Shown here piece after piece: positions 48,321-59,171 of a stretch of 64,000 nt of DNA. Below the pieces are notes generated by a model that was not told the DNA's origin, made no database searches, and saw only the letters and a list, made by a program, of their open reading frames with translations. Position 1 is the first letter of the stretch. The number at the start of each line of letters is the position of its first letter. The position numbers were made by a program, and so were the translations under genes. The stretch comes from Coniella vitis (Eukaryota; Ascomycota; Sordariomycetes; Diaporthales; Schizoparmaceae): positions 2,418,001-2,482,000 of the forward strand of contig WUJK01000005.1 of NCBI GenBank assembly GCA_011317545.1. Direction: 5' to 3'.

Positions 48321-49709
48321 CTAATTAGCCTTGGGGCTCGTTTTACCTTGTATAGTATCTAAGTCAAAGACAATGTCTCTGAAACACGGGCGGCTGGACA
48401 CGTCTAGGGCACTGGCTCGCCGGTGTATATCTTGCAGGAGTGCCGCTTGTTGCGGTATCTCTTCTTTTGGAACAAGAGCCAGCATATCCTCGATTAAATG
48501 TGCAAAAGCAAGAACCTCCAATTTCTCGAACAGTGCAAAGACATTGCCGTCGTGAACAGTTGCAGCACCAAAGTCGCCCAGTAGTGCATGTCCTTCTGCG
48601 TCGGCGAGAACGTTATGTGCATACAGATCTCCGTGCGCAACTCCTCTTGAATGTAGATGTGCCGCCGCCGCCGCAACGCTTGACAATATGACCAGGGCTT
48701 TCCAAAAGGACAGTACTGCATCTGATGGATACGTGTCTCTGGTGCAACTGTCCATTGAAGGTGGTTGTCCCAAGGTGCTATAATGTGGCGGGATAAGCTG
48801 CATCACCAGGCCTCCTTGAAAGGATCCGTGGGCCTCGTCGGGATGGTCCTGGATCTGGCCAAGCACATCAATGATGTTCTCCTGTTGGCCTGCTGCTATG
48901 CAGGCTGCCATCTCGTCCCGTGGCGTACCATCGCTGGTCAACGCTCCCTTGAAGAGCTTGATGGCGACTTCCAGTCTGGTTGTCGAATTGGTTCGCCAAA
49001 GTCCCTTCAAGATGATTCCAGAAGCGCCTTGCCCAAGCGTTTCTTGTACTTCGAGATCGGTCCAAGCGACGCGAGCGAGTCTTGTTCTGTCTGCACCATC
49101 ACTTGCACTAACGGGAATGCTCTCTGAGGGCCGCGGCGGGCTGAAGCATGGGTTGCCGGCGAAGCTGAGAAATGCTAGCTCGGGCATCTCGAACAACCAG
49201 TCTGGGATGGAGGTGAATTGGTTCGAGCTTAAGCGCAAAAGACCAAGCTTTCTACATGCCTGCATTTCCTCAGGTAGCGTCTGGAGTTGATTTCCAGCCA
49301 ACATGCATTTTTGCAGCCGCAGACATTGACCAATGCTTCTTGGAAGATTTTGCAGCTTGTTGTCTGTCAATATCAGCCAGCGGAGACGCGGTGGAAGTGC
49401 GACTTCTGGGATATGAGCCATGTTGTTGCCGCGGAAGGCGACCATTTCCAGCCGCGGACAATGTGCGAGCTCTGCCGGGAAAGTCGTAAAGCGACATTGT
49501 GAGAAGAAGGCAATCTTGAGGTTAGGCAAGCTTGTGCCCAGGTTCGGAGGCAAAGCGAAGAGACCTGTGCCAGAAAGATCAAGCTGCACCAATGTCTCGC
49601 CGAGGTCGAGGATCTCGAGCGGAAAGTTGTCCAGAGGGCAGGTCAGTTTGAGGGTCGTTATGCCCTGTTCCTTGTATCCTCCGCTCTGGAGGACTGCGAG
49701 ATCGTGCAT
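48321..49709 (-). CDS. Leucine-rich-repeat protein kinase of bacterial type
   Basis: Single coding exon of 462 residues from ATG 49709 (MHDLAVLQSGG). Residues ~17-190 carry about seven leucine-rich repeats (LVQLDLSGTGLFALPPNL, LRWLILTDNKLQNLPRSIG, LQKCMLAGNQLQTLPEEM). Residues ~216-455 are a protein kinase: Gly loop LGQGASG at 225-231, VAIK lysine K251, catalytic loop HGDLYAHNV (H359, D361, N366) and LGDFGAAT (D379). HGD replaces the eukaryotic HRD. The order LRR then kinase without signal peptide or membrane helix, and the HGDLYAHN and LGDFGAA strings, match proteobacterial LRR kinases as I remember them. The frame also extends to 49934; a likely intron at 49813-49739 (75 nt, in frame) suggests a spliced leader or an alternative longer N-terminus. 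Confidence 0.85.
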   Translation of the reverse strand: MHDLAVLQSGGYKEQGITTLKLTCPLDNFPLEILDLGETLVQLDLSGTGLFALPPNLGTSLPNLKIAFFSQCRFTTFPAELAHCPRLEMVAFRGNNMAHIPEVALPPRLRWLILTDNKLQNLPRSIGQCLRLQKCMLAGNQLQTLPEEMQACRKLGLLRLSSNQFTSIPDWLFEMPELAFLSFAGNPCFSPPRPSESIPVSASDGADRTRLARVAWTDLEVQETLGQGASGIILKGLWRTNSTTRLEVAIKLFKGALTSDGTPRDEMAACIAAGQQENIIDVLGQIQDHPDEAHGSFQGGLVMQLIPPHYSTLGQPPSMDSCTRDTYPSDAVLSFWKALVILSSVAAAAAHLHSRGVAHGDLYAHNVLADAEGHALLGDFGAATVHDGNVFALFEKLEVLAFAHLIEDMLALVPKEEIPQQAALLQDIHRRASALDVSSRPCFRDIVFDLDTIQGKTSPKAN

Positions 49710-49738
49710 GTTGGTGGGCGGAGCCTGGGGTCTTGATT

Positions 49739-49813
49739 CTGCAGAAGCAAGGGTGGGAAGAACAATAGGAAGATATCCAGCACCCTTTTTGATTGAAAAG
49801 AAATGGATCTTAC
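49739..49813 (-). other. Probable leader intron of the LRR-kinase gene
   Basis: On the minus strand a GTAAGATCC donor at 49813 and a pyrimidine-rich TTGCTTCTGCAG acceptor ending at 49739 bound 75 nt. The length is a multiple of three and the frame is open through it, so spliced and unspliced RNAs would both read into the kinase frame if translation began at 49934. Confidence 0.5.
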
Positions 49814-49934
49814 CGTAGTCTTGAACACAAGTGTTCTGGCCTGGAATGGCGGCGCACTGCCCCCGAGCCAGCCATCCTAGCACGTGTGGAGCCGGGGATG
49901 TGCCCAGGGGTAAACAAATAGTGCGCTTGTCCAA

Positions 49935-50575
49935 CGATAAGCACCACTTGGGCAGCGTTTAACTCCATGCTGCCGATAGCAGCAAGTTGAACGGACAGCA
50001 AAGGGAGGAAGAAGGCTTAGCAAAAGAGCAGTCCAACTTGTGATTGGAGCGTTCCTCAGACACGTTGATTATTCTCAAGGGTCGTGCGCTGAACCTTGAG
50101 GGGAAAAGGGAGAAATTCCAGAGGCGCCCACCGAGAGAAAGACAGAGGAAAGAACCTTAAAGGCGCAAATATAGAACAATATGGATACATCACCGTATCT
50201 ATGCAGACCACCATCTCTTCAACATCCCAGTGAACTAACCCACCCCAAGACGGTGAAGTTGACCTGACAAGCAAAGCCAGGTGACAAGTGGAAGAGCCTC
50301 AATCAAGGAATGACGCTAAAAGGAATGCTACTGGGCAGGGGTCCCAAAGAGCCAGGCCCCACCTGCCCACTCCATCAGATGCCCAAGATTGCGGGTGGAG
50401 CACGTGCCACTCGGCACGCAGCTGCATCAACGGACCGTGTTGGACTTCCCCATCTTCGCAGCATTACATCTCACTCGAATCACCTTCGCATTAACACTCT
50501 CGGATCTGTCATAGTTAACACCTACGGCAAGACAAATAAGATATCCATGCCATAGCGAAACTACAGACACCTCAT
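49935..50575. other. Divergent intergenic region LRR kinase-TAF8
   Basis: This holds the promoters of the two divergent genes. A CACGTG is present near 50400, about 175 bp before TAF8. No other element is recognised. Confidence 0.45.
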
Positions 50576-51790
50576 ATGATGGCTGAACCAGCTGCAGAAG
50601 CGTCGCGTAAGCGCCCGTCACCTTTTGAAGACGACTCTTCGTCCGAGCACCAACGCCAGGACTCTGCGAGCCTGGGCGAATCCGACATGCAAGCATCGCG
50701 CAAGCGCGCGTCACCTGTTGACGAAGGCCTAACCCCCCCCAAGCGTCAACGCCAGGACTCTACGACCTTATCCGAACCGAAAGCAGAGTCCAACCGGCCC
50801 CGCAAGTGCCTGGTAGATGGGGAGACTTTTGCCGTTCCAGAGTTACCAAATGAGTACCATGTGAACAGGACTGGCCTGCAACGCTCCATTGCGCTGGCGC
50901 TCGAGCATGTGGGCTTCGACTGCGCAACCGAAGAGGCCATAGAGAGTTTTACAGTCATGACAGAGACATGTCAGTCACTTCTATGTAATTACCATTTAGC
51001 TTCGTATGGGCACTGACTGTTTTCTCTTGCTTTGCTCGCAGATCTTTCATCCTTGTGTGAGGATGTGATGTCTTTAGCCAACCACGCCCGCAGGAACATG
51101 GCAATTCCGACAGACTTTGAACTGTCTTTGAACTATCTCAACATCAATTTGACCGACTTGAAGAGGCATCGTCGAAATGCCATTGACCGGGAAAAGCTCA
51201 GAGAATTCAAGAGCGACACGGAATTACAAGACCAAAACACATTCCAAGACCTTCCAATCCTCGACCAAGAACTCAGCGGCAAGTCCGACAAGGACACCAA
51301 AACCTACATACCAAAGTACTTTCCCGATTTTCCGAGCACGCATACCTACAAGTACACCCCAACCGATATAGAATCTGTCACAGTTCGCACGCCAATTCAC
51401 GAGACGAACGGCGAAGGCAGAGGCAATGCACCACCAGCGCCGGACTGGCGGGGTGACCCAAAGAAGATCCGCGATGCAGCGGCTGTGCAGGCCAAACAAG
51501 CAGAAGAAGCATTACGGAAACTGGTTCGGGCTAGCAAGATGGCTAGTCTCAAGGATCTGCGCAGCACCGCAGAGAGAAACCCGATAGCCAAGGCTAAATA
51601 CGACCTTTGGGAGGACATGATGAAGGATCTGATCAAGGAACGACGAGGAAATGACAAAGATGGCGATGCGGCCAGGGAAGACGTGGCAGACCACAGTATG
51701 ATCGCCAACTCTCAAAAGAAATACTTTCGAAGGGAGATACCCCGGTCGCAAAAGAAGAAAATTGGGGCTGCCTTGGGTGGCCAGGGCTGA
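50576..51790 (+). CDS. TAF8: TFIID subunit TAF8-like
   Basis: Two exons, 50576-50969 and 51042-51790, with a 72-nt intron (GTCAGT, CTGAC branch, CGCAG), phase 1; 380 residues. The N-terminal ~75 residues are Ser/Lys/Arg-rich and contain a roughly 31-residue tandem duplication (SRKRPSPFEDD...HQRQDSASLGES, SRKRASPVDEG...KRQRQDSTTLSEP). Residues ~95-175 fit a bromo-associated histone fold (LQRSIALALEHVGFDCATEE, YLSSLCEDVMSLANHARR, DFELSLNYLNINLTDLKRH). Residues ~219-240 (YIPKYFPDFPSTHTYKYTPT) are the conserved TAF8 C-terminal motif that follows the fold. TAF8 pairs with TAF10 within TFIID. The start could be either of two adjacent ATGs (50576 or 50579). The end is a Lys-rich SQKKKIGAALGGQG. Confidence 0.86.
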
Positions 51791-52889
51791 ACGGGTGCAC
51801 TAGACCCTGCAGTTCATCATGCCTATATCATCCACAAACGAGACCATGGAGTAGACGTCAGATTTTGCTCACAGCTTGCGCCCACGCTTGTAGTCTCCAG
51901 CGCAAATCAAGAAGATTCCACGTGAGTTTTGCCTTCGCTGATAAGGTGCATCTCGTGCTGACTCCGTGGTTCATAGGCATTAACTGCAATAGTATTTGAT
52001 GGACTCTATTGTGGAGCCACTCGTGTCCGGATAGCCTTCTGAGCCTTCATTGAGGAAGAACATATGGCTTTGAATCAGACACACAAAACAAACTCCACAA
52101 GAAGAGATTGAGCGGGCAGAGTGAAAGTCATCTGCAGTTATGCGTTCCCAAATAATGAGACTTGAAGGGTTGCAAAGCGATCAACAAAACTAACGGGTCG
52201 TGTTCTTGGAAAGCGGAACCCGCCAGATTGTTTATGCTTTGTAGCTCGTCAAAAGAACAGAGTTTCGAGACTTGCAGAGGGAGATGAAGAAAGATGAAGA
52301 CATGAAATAATTTTGCCAGGTTCGATCGGAATATGGCACAAATGATGTAGCCTTGCGCATCTGAGTACACGATAACGCCGTTGTTCGCGCTTTAGTGTGG
52401 CCCCCAAATATGCCCTATATGGGTGACGAAGAGCCACAAATGCCTCGCTTGGCTCATGTTTTAGTCTAGGATGGGTCTGAAGGACACGGATCAATCATGC
52501 TGTTCAGAAGTTATATGCTGCATTGATTTCCTTGTTTTATCCTCGGTTTGGGGTCCGAGAAATGAGTGCCTCTGCCCAAATCCAAGGCTTGACGTTAAAG
52601 AACAGCTGGCCAGCAACTGAGACCCTGACTAAGCAATCACCTGCCAGCTGCCCGTAGAATTTTACAGAACCCACTTGCCACCTTCTGATTGGGCCAGGGC
52701 CAATTTTCTTGCGCACACTTCGAAGCTCCAGATTTTTGGTCTGGCGGCCCGTCTCGTATCGCTGCGACTTTTGGAAATCTCCAAGCCAATTGCAGCTCGC
52801 TCATACCCAGCCCTTTCCCTTCCCCATCCGACTTCCCAAGACCTGCTCTTTGTTGATCCGTCCCCCTATCGTCGACGAAGAACTTCAAG
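51791..52889. other. Intergenic region TAF8-RACK1
   Basis: No gene is seen. The last ~150 bp before RACK1 are C/T-rich (ccctttcccttcccc-like), common for highly expressed fungal genes. Confidence 0.5.
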
Positions 52890-54385
52890 ATGGCTGAGCA
52901 GCTGATTCTCAAGGGAACCCTCGAGGGCCACGTAAGTTGGACCGCACCACTCCCCACGACATCTTCTCGAGCCCCGCGATGCGAACCACACCGGGCGACC
53001 GCGACGGCGTCGGCAAGATCCATCATGACTGGGCTGCAAATTTTGGCACATTGCGGCAGCAGGAAGACTAACCTGGATTGATACAACAGAATGGCTGGGT
53101 CACCAGCTTGGCTACCTCCATGGAGAAGTACGAACAATGCGATCCAATACCGCGAGACGTCCACTTTACTTACACGATGCTATTAGCCCCAACATGCTCC
53201 TGTCCGGCTCCCGTGACAAGACTCTGATCGTCTGGAACCTCACTCGCGATGAGTCCCAGTACGGTTACCCCAAGAAGTCTCTGCACGGTCACTCCCACAT
53301 CGTCTCTGACTGTGTACGTACCGACCGCCAATCCTGATATCGAGATGGAAGATGCCGAGATTCGGGGTCAAAACTTTTTGCGCAGAACGTGGAAAGGCTG
53401 ATGGGTTTCAATTGGGCAGGTCATCTCCTCCGACGGTGCCTACGCTCTGTCCGCCTCCTGGGACAAGACCCTGCGCCTGTGGGAGCTCTCCTCCGGCACC
53501 ACCACCCGCCGCTTCGTCGGCCACACCAACGACGTTCTCTCCGTCTCCTTTTCCGCCGACAACCGCCAGATTGTCTCTGGTTCCCGCGACCGCTCCATCA
53601 AGCTGTGGAACACCCTCGGCGACTGCAAGTACACCATCACTGACAAGGGCCACACCGAGTGGGTGTCTTGCGTCCGCTTCTCCCCCAACCCCCAGAACCC
53701 CGTGATTGTCTCCTCCGGCTGGGACAAGCTCGTCAAGGTACGTTTTTCTCGGATTTTTGGTGACGGAACATCACGACACCCCAGCACCCCACGTGACATG
53801 ATGCTTTGCATTTTAAAAAAGTATTTGCTACTTCAGAGCTTGTTTAGCAAGCCATGAGACCAATAATCACCCTGCACTGATCAACTATCATTGAAACGCT
53901 GTTTTTAAGCCACCATGATTGCTGCGGGCTTGTTGTACTGACGCGTTTTTGACCTCCAGGTTTGGGAGCTCTCCACCTGCAAGCTGCAGACCGACCACAT
54001 TGGCCACACTGGCTACATCAACACCGTCACCATCTCCCCCGACGGTTCCCTTTGCGCCTCCGGTGGCAAGGACGGTACCACCATGCTGTGGGACCTTAAC
54101 GAGTCCAAGCACCTGTACTCCCTCAACGCCAACGACGAGATCCACGCCCTTGTCTTCTCCCCCAACCGCTACTGGCTGTGCGCTGCCACTGCCTCGAGCA
54201 TCATTATCTTCGACCTCGAGAAGAAGACCAAGGTTGACGAGCTCAAGCCCGAGTTCGCCTCCACTGGCACCAAGCGCCGCGACCCCGAGTGTGTCTCGCT
54301 CGCCTGGAGCGCTGACGGCCAGACCCTGTTCGCTGGTTACACCGACAACATCATCCGTGCCTGGGGTGTTATGTCGCGCGCATAA
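52890..54385 (+). CDS. CPC2: RACK1/Cpc2, ribosome-associated WD40 G-beta-like protein
   Basis: Five exons: 52890-52931, 53090-53127, 53187-53313, 53420-53737 and 53960-54385, giving exactly 316 residues, the normal length of fungal RACK1. It begins MAEQLILKGTLEGH|NGWVTSLATSMEN|PNMLLSGSRDKTLIVW and has seven WD repeats, with the signature pieces SASWDKTLRLWELSSG, VSGSRDRSIKLWNTLG, SGGKDGTTMLWDLNES and the end TDNIIRAWGVMSRA. It binds the head of the 40S subunit and links translation to signalling. The introns are 158, 59, 106 and 222 nt; the fourth is unusually long for the gene and appears to hold a snoRNA. Exon third positions are strongly C-biased, as for highly expressed genes. Confidence 0.98.
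53793..53885 (+). ncRNA. Candidate U24/snR24-like box C/D snoRNA in RACK1 intron 4
   Basis: Within the 222-nt intron 4 there is a C-box-like ATGATGC (53798-53804, consensus RTGATGA with one change). It is followed by TATTTGCTACT (53822-53832), which is complementary to the AGTAGCAAATA segment of large-subunit rRNA targeted by U24. Then come a C'-like ATGAGAC, an ATAATCACC tract (53863-53871) and a D box CTGA (53877-53880). Short flanks TGA/TCA could close a terminal stem. In budding yeast the RACK1 orthologue ASC1 hosts snR24 in its intron, which supports the call. The second guide (before D) matches less well than the first, and the C box is imperfect. Confidence 0.6.
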
Positions 54386-54991
54386 GCGCTTCTCAACACA
54401 ACTGCTACCGTTGTTGAGACGGGCTTTTTTGCGACTGGGGATGAACGAAAAAGGGGATGTAGGTGGACAAACATGGGATGGCTGGCTACAGTTATCCATC
54501 CCGCCTGCTGCTGCTACCTGGGAGACCTAAACGCATCAAAGGGGTCGGATATTGACGGTTCACACAAATGGGTTTTGTGGGGCGTATTAAAGGGAACTGC
54601 TTGCCTCTGTTTCTGGTCTTTTTGACACATGGGTGGAATTTGGGAAGGGCAAAGATTTTAGCCAAACAACACACACAAAAGAAATGCCATTTTCAAAAAC
54701 ACGTCAATATTGTTTGAGAGAGAAATCTCTCATGCGCGATGGATTTTCAATCGTCTTCCCTGGGTTGCGTGGTTCGCGTTTTTTCTGGTCGGCTGTACTG
54801 TAGCCATGTTATATACCAGGTAGCCATTGATGAGAAAGCAAAATCCAAAAACACTTCAAAAACTACTGCTGCTGAAATTCTTGAGTGCGTGCTTCCACAT
54901 AGAATTTCGTAAGATAAGTCAAAGTAAGGCTTTTAGGCCATTGTTGAGTCGCCACATATACCGAGGTCTCAAGGTCTGGCGCCTGTCAAAT

Positions 54992-57900
54992 TACTATGTA
55001 CACAGTCTCGCTTAATAATCACCCACTACCGCCTGTTAGGTAGTCCCACCGCTCGTGTTTGATAGCCCTGACTGAGGGGACGAGCCGTTGTATCCCTTAA
55101 TCCGGCGATCGGCATTATGTCGCATGTCGCAAAGAAGAACAAAAAGAGACAAATTGGGTCTCAGGCTCGCAGTCTGGGAATGATCCTCCCACCCGAGCTC
55201 TTGTTTCCCCCCCCCCCTTCCCGGGAAAAGAAAAGGCCCTTTGCACATCCCCCTCTCCTAGATAATCTTTTATAGACGAGTTTCATGCTGCTCTTCCATG
55301 CAAAACGCTCCTGCCCCTATTCACGATCTACTTTACCACTTAATTTTTGCTCGATTTTATCAGTAACGATAATGATGAGTATAGTGTGGTAGGGATTTGT
55401 TATAAAGAGTTTTCAATCATACGGGATCATTATGCAAAGGACTTTATGAGGCAAAGGCATATTGGGCTGCGGTTTAGACTATTTCTGCCATTCTTCTTTC
55501 TGTCTCTCTCTCTCTCTTTTTAATTTTTTAATTTTATTTTATTTTTTTAGATGTGGCTTTGATTTCAAGACTCGTAGAGGCTATTCAGAATTCTGCAGTC
55601 CTTTTCTTTTTTCCCTTTTCCACGAGGTCCGTACGATTCCCGTCTTTGCTAGTACTATGTAATGTAACCGAAAGCTGATCCGAGTAGGAATCTTTTCAAC
55701 ACAAGGCCAACAAGAATTACTTTAAATAGAAGAAAAAACCTTATTAGAGTCCGTGTGTAGGCTGTTTAGGGGTTGTCTTGCAAGGACGACTCAAGCCCGT
55801 CATTGAAAGTTATTTTCATGGATGTTTGTTGCCCGGCTTCAAAGGCTTTCCGAGAGGCAATTTTGGCGTGCGGTAAAATAGTGTTGTATAAACTTAAGGC
55901 GGGTTCCATGAATGTGGAATCAGGGTTTTGAATACGGATGGTTGTGTGTTCCTCCAAGATAGTGAGCGGGTGTACATGTCCTGGAAGAGCCTTTCATTTC
56001 TGTTCTATATATTCTATCAGCGCAAATTGGGTTGAAGAAACCGAACTTGGAAGTTGGTGGACACGGAGAAGAATCTATTGTCTTCTCTTTTGGCGCCATA
56101 CAAACGCGCGCGCGCGCGCACACACAGAGAGAGAGACAGAGATATATATATCATCATCATCATCATCATCTACCACATTGGTATTCCATTTTCCCGTGCT
56201 CAGCCATATATATTTACTAAAATGCAGTTTTACCTTGTGCCGAGTCTTCTTCTCTTGTATATTCACTTTGACACATCGATGACACAGTTTGCCTTTGAAT
56301 TCTGTTATCCTTTAGTCGATACCGAGGAGATCATAGATCGCAGAGATTACAATGATACGTGGATTCAATATAACCAGTGCCTGTACTATCTACTCTTATT
56401 TGGGTGGTTAAGTTAGTGAACAGGCAATGTCCCTGCCCGAATAATATCAATCTACACTTATTTCCTCAACACCAGCAAATTAGCTAACGCTGCTAGTGGA
56501 TCATGTCTTGTGAGATTTCCATTCAAATCTTGCCCATCTGATGAAAGCATTTGACCAAGCAGCCCAGGTAAACCGATATTGATTCTCAGCGCTTACAAGC
56601 TCTCATATATGCCTGCTAAACCCCATGTGCCACTGCAGTTCGATTCTTTAGGCGGATCGAAGTATTACCCGACACTTCATTGATGCCACGTTACTTGGAT
56701 AGCGAGGATTCCTACAGGATGAAGCCATGCGTTGACCGTCGTCATTGACTATCAAGTGAGCCAGAGCATGCCACCTAGCAGATCCTAAGTGCAAATCTTG
56801 GAATAGATGATGAATGGGGCTGCTGTAGAGACAATAAACAAGTCAACAGCCTTGGTGGCATTGCGCTTCTAATCTGTTGTCAGACTCACCTCCACCAAAT
56901 CCATCAAGCTCATAGTACAGTAAGCATATGCTATCAGATACTATTGGCAAATAGAATGGATGTAAGCCATTGGTGCGCATCACTATGCAGGAACCCCACC
57001 ATCCACATCGTGCCCAGGTGAAAACATCGGCCAGTAAACACTCATATAGACAGGGCACCGCTAGTAGGACAACATACTTAGTTGAGGCTACCGTGTTATA
57101 AGCATCCACATTGCGTGTAGGCCGCGTCATGTACCGATTGAGGCCGGGCGGGCACTTGCTGCGGAGGCCATGCTCCGTGAAAGTAGCCATGGAGCGAGGG
57201 CGCAGTGAGGCTGGTGACCTGCCATGATGCCATTTCCTCTATCAGGCATATACAGATGCTTTGATTCCTTATGCTGGGTTGAGCTGAATGTCATGGGTGA
57301 GATGTGATTTGATTCTGATACGATGCCCATAATGGCAGTACATCTGTCTCTTCAACATGTGATTGACAAGGACTTCAGATAAATGAGGAATTCGCTCTTG
57401 TACTATGTACCATGCATAACTATATACTAGCATTCCTGAACAGATGCGACAAGGGAATTGGCCAGGAAACGGCTTGCTTCAAGGGGACTGAGACCGCCAA
57501 TTAATCAAGCTGTTGCAATATGCTTGCTCTGCCGGCCTCGTTCTGCTACTATGGTGTAAGTCTGTGTTATGCATGGCGTCGGCAGGGGCCGGGTGCTCGA
57601 GTCTTTAAGATGTGTCGATTGTTCATGGAAGTTGTCCAGTATAGGAGCCGTTGCGCTGCATATAACAAGGTCTGTGTTGCGACTACGATGTAGCACGAAC
57701 AAGAAACCAGGACTTTTGGAGAGGCAAGAATAGACGCGCACAGATGACAGTGGCCCTAACGCGCGCACAACGGGAGAAGACGCTGATGCCGGCAAGGCGG
57801 AACCAGAGCGTCGTGTGGGAACTGTCCTTAGTTGACAAACATGTTAGCCATGACGAGCGCGTGGCACTTGAGGACGGACCAGCAAATCGCGGGGTAGTAA

Positions 57901-58963
57901 CAAAAACGAAAAAGCCAGTCAGCTTCCGTAGAGCATGACATTCGATATTCGATGTGTGTAGTATGCACGACTAGACTCAGCGTGCAGGCCGCGGCCGTCT
58001 AGCTGAATCTCCAGAAGCGTGGCGATGGAGATGAAAAGGGTTTGTATCTGAAACGGCAGAGCGTGGGTGCTGCCAGGGCCCTTGCTCGGCAATTAAAGGA
58101 AAAAAGAAGGAAGCACAATCCACAGGGCAAACGACGGAGAGATGCCCTGGCCTTGGGCTGTGGTCCCGAAAAGAGGGGTAAAGACTAATGATGATCAAAA
58201 TAGCAAGAACAAACCAAAGATCCATAGGGGATGCATCGAGAAGAATTGTAAAATACATAGTAAGTCTATGCGTAGTGAGTACTATGTACATGCCTAGGTT
58301 GAAAGAGCGCGCCGTGCCTTGCATCGCCTGATTACCTAATGCTAGGGCCCCTACTATAGTAGGTTAGCGTGGCTGCAGGCTCAAATATAGCGTTGCATGA
58401 CAGGCATGGACAGCTTCTAAATACGGGAGGGCAACTTGGTCCACTGTTTTGGGGCCCCGGTACAAAGTATCCAGCTACCTAGGTACCTAGGTAGGCCCTC
58501 GGTGACCCTCATCTTTTATTTCTCTTGCAACAAACATTGCGATGGCCGTGCAGCCATTTACAGGACACGCGAAGTGATGCTGGGACCCGAAGGGTCCAGG
58601 GGGCATTTACTGGCCCGAGCGAGCGTGGGTAATTATATCTGCTTGATATTTGGCGGACGCGCAAACACAGCAGGAAAGACATGGTACGTGTTACTATATC
58701 CGGACCATGTACTATGTAGCAGAGTAAAGTACATTGTACTGCCCCGCCGTGGTTCAAATGTTTGCTAAGCATTGCAGGGGTACACAGCTGCGGCTTGCGC
58801 GTTGCCTTCGACGCAGCTTTCAAGGGTGTGTTCTACGTTCTCAAGGGCAGCGAAAAAGAAGACTATGTGGAAAGCGATTCCTGTGTGCAGTGACGGCGTC
58901 AGAAGGGAATCAGACGGCCCATTGTGTGCCGGCGTGGCCTAAATAGCTTTATAGTACTATGTA
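54992..58963. repeat. Cluster C of the dispersed 9-mer (7 copies)
   Basis: Forward copies at 54992, 55653, 57401, 58280, 58710 and 58955; one complement copy at 58254. The 58254 and 58280 copies face each other 17 bp apart, forming an imperfect inverted repeat. Confidence 0.85.
56104..56170. repeat. Compound microsatellite CG-CA-GA-TA-TCA
   Basis: Consecutive tracts of CG, CA, GA, TA and TCA repeats in about 67 bp; alternating purine-pyrimidine runs form the first third and the TA section. Confidence 0.95.
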
Positions 58964-59127
58964 ATGAGGAAGCAAAAGGTTATTCTGACTGGTGTTCGAG
59001 GCTGTCCGCATCAAATTTCCCCAGGAGCTGCACAAGGGCACCATTGCAACTTGGCGGTTCAAATGCCGCACCATGCGTGACCACTGGCATCCCTGGCCTC
59101 GCTCCTGCCCGCTGAGAGGGCTGCTGC

Positions 59128-59171
59128 GCCCACTGCCCACTGCCCACTGCCCACCGCCCACTGCCCACTGC
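59128..59171. repeat. CCCACTG heptamer tandem repeat
   Basis: About six copies of the 7-mer CCCACTG, one altered to CCCACCG. Non-coding. Confidence 0.9.

Noticed and set aside
56054..56416. Plus-strand frame of 120 codons
   Set aside because: Its middle is the compound microsatellite (Arg/Ala then poly-Ile), so the open frame is not evidence of a gene.
59055..59080. tRNA B-box-like GGTTCAAATGCC
   Set aside because: The match to GGTTCRANNCC is imperfect and no A box or acceptor stem can be formed around it. No other tRNA candidate was found by eye.
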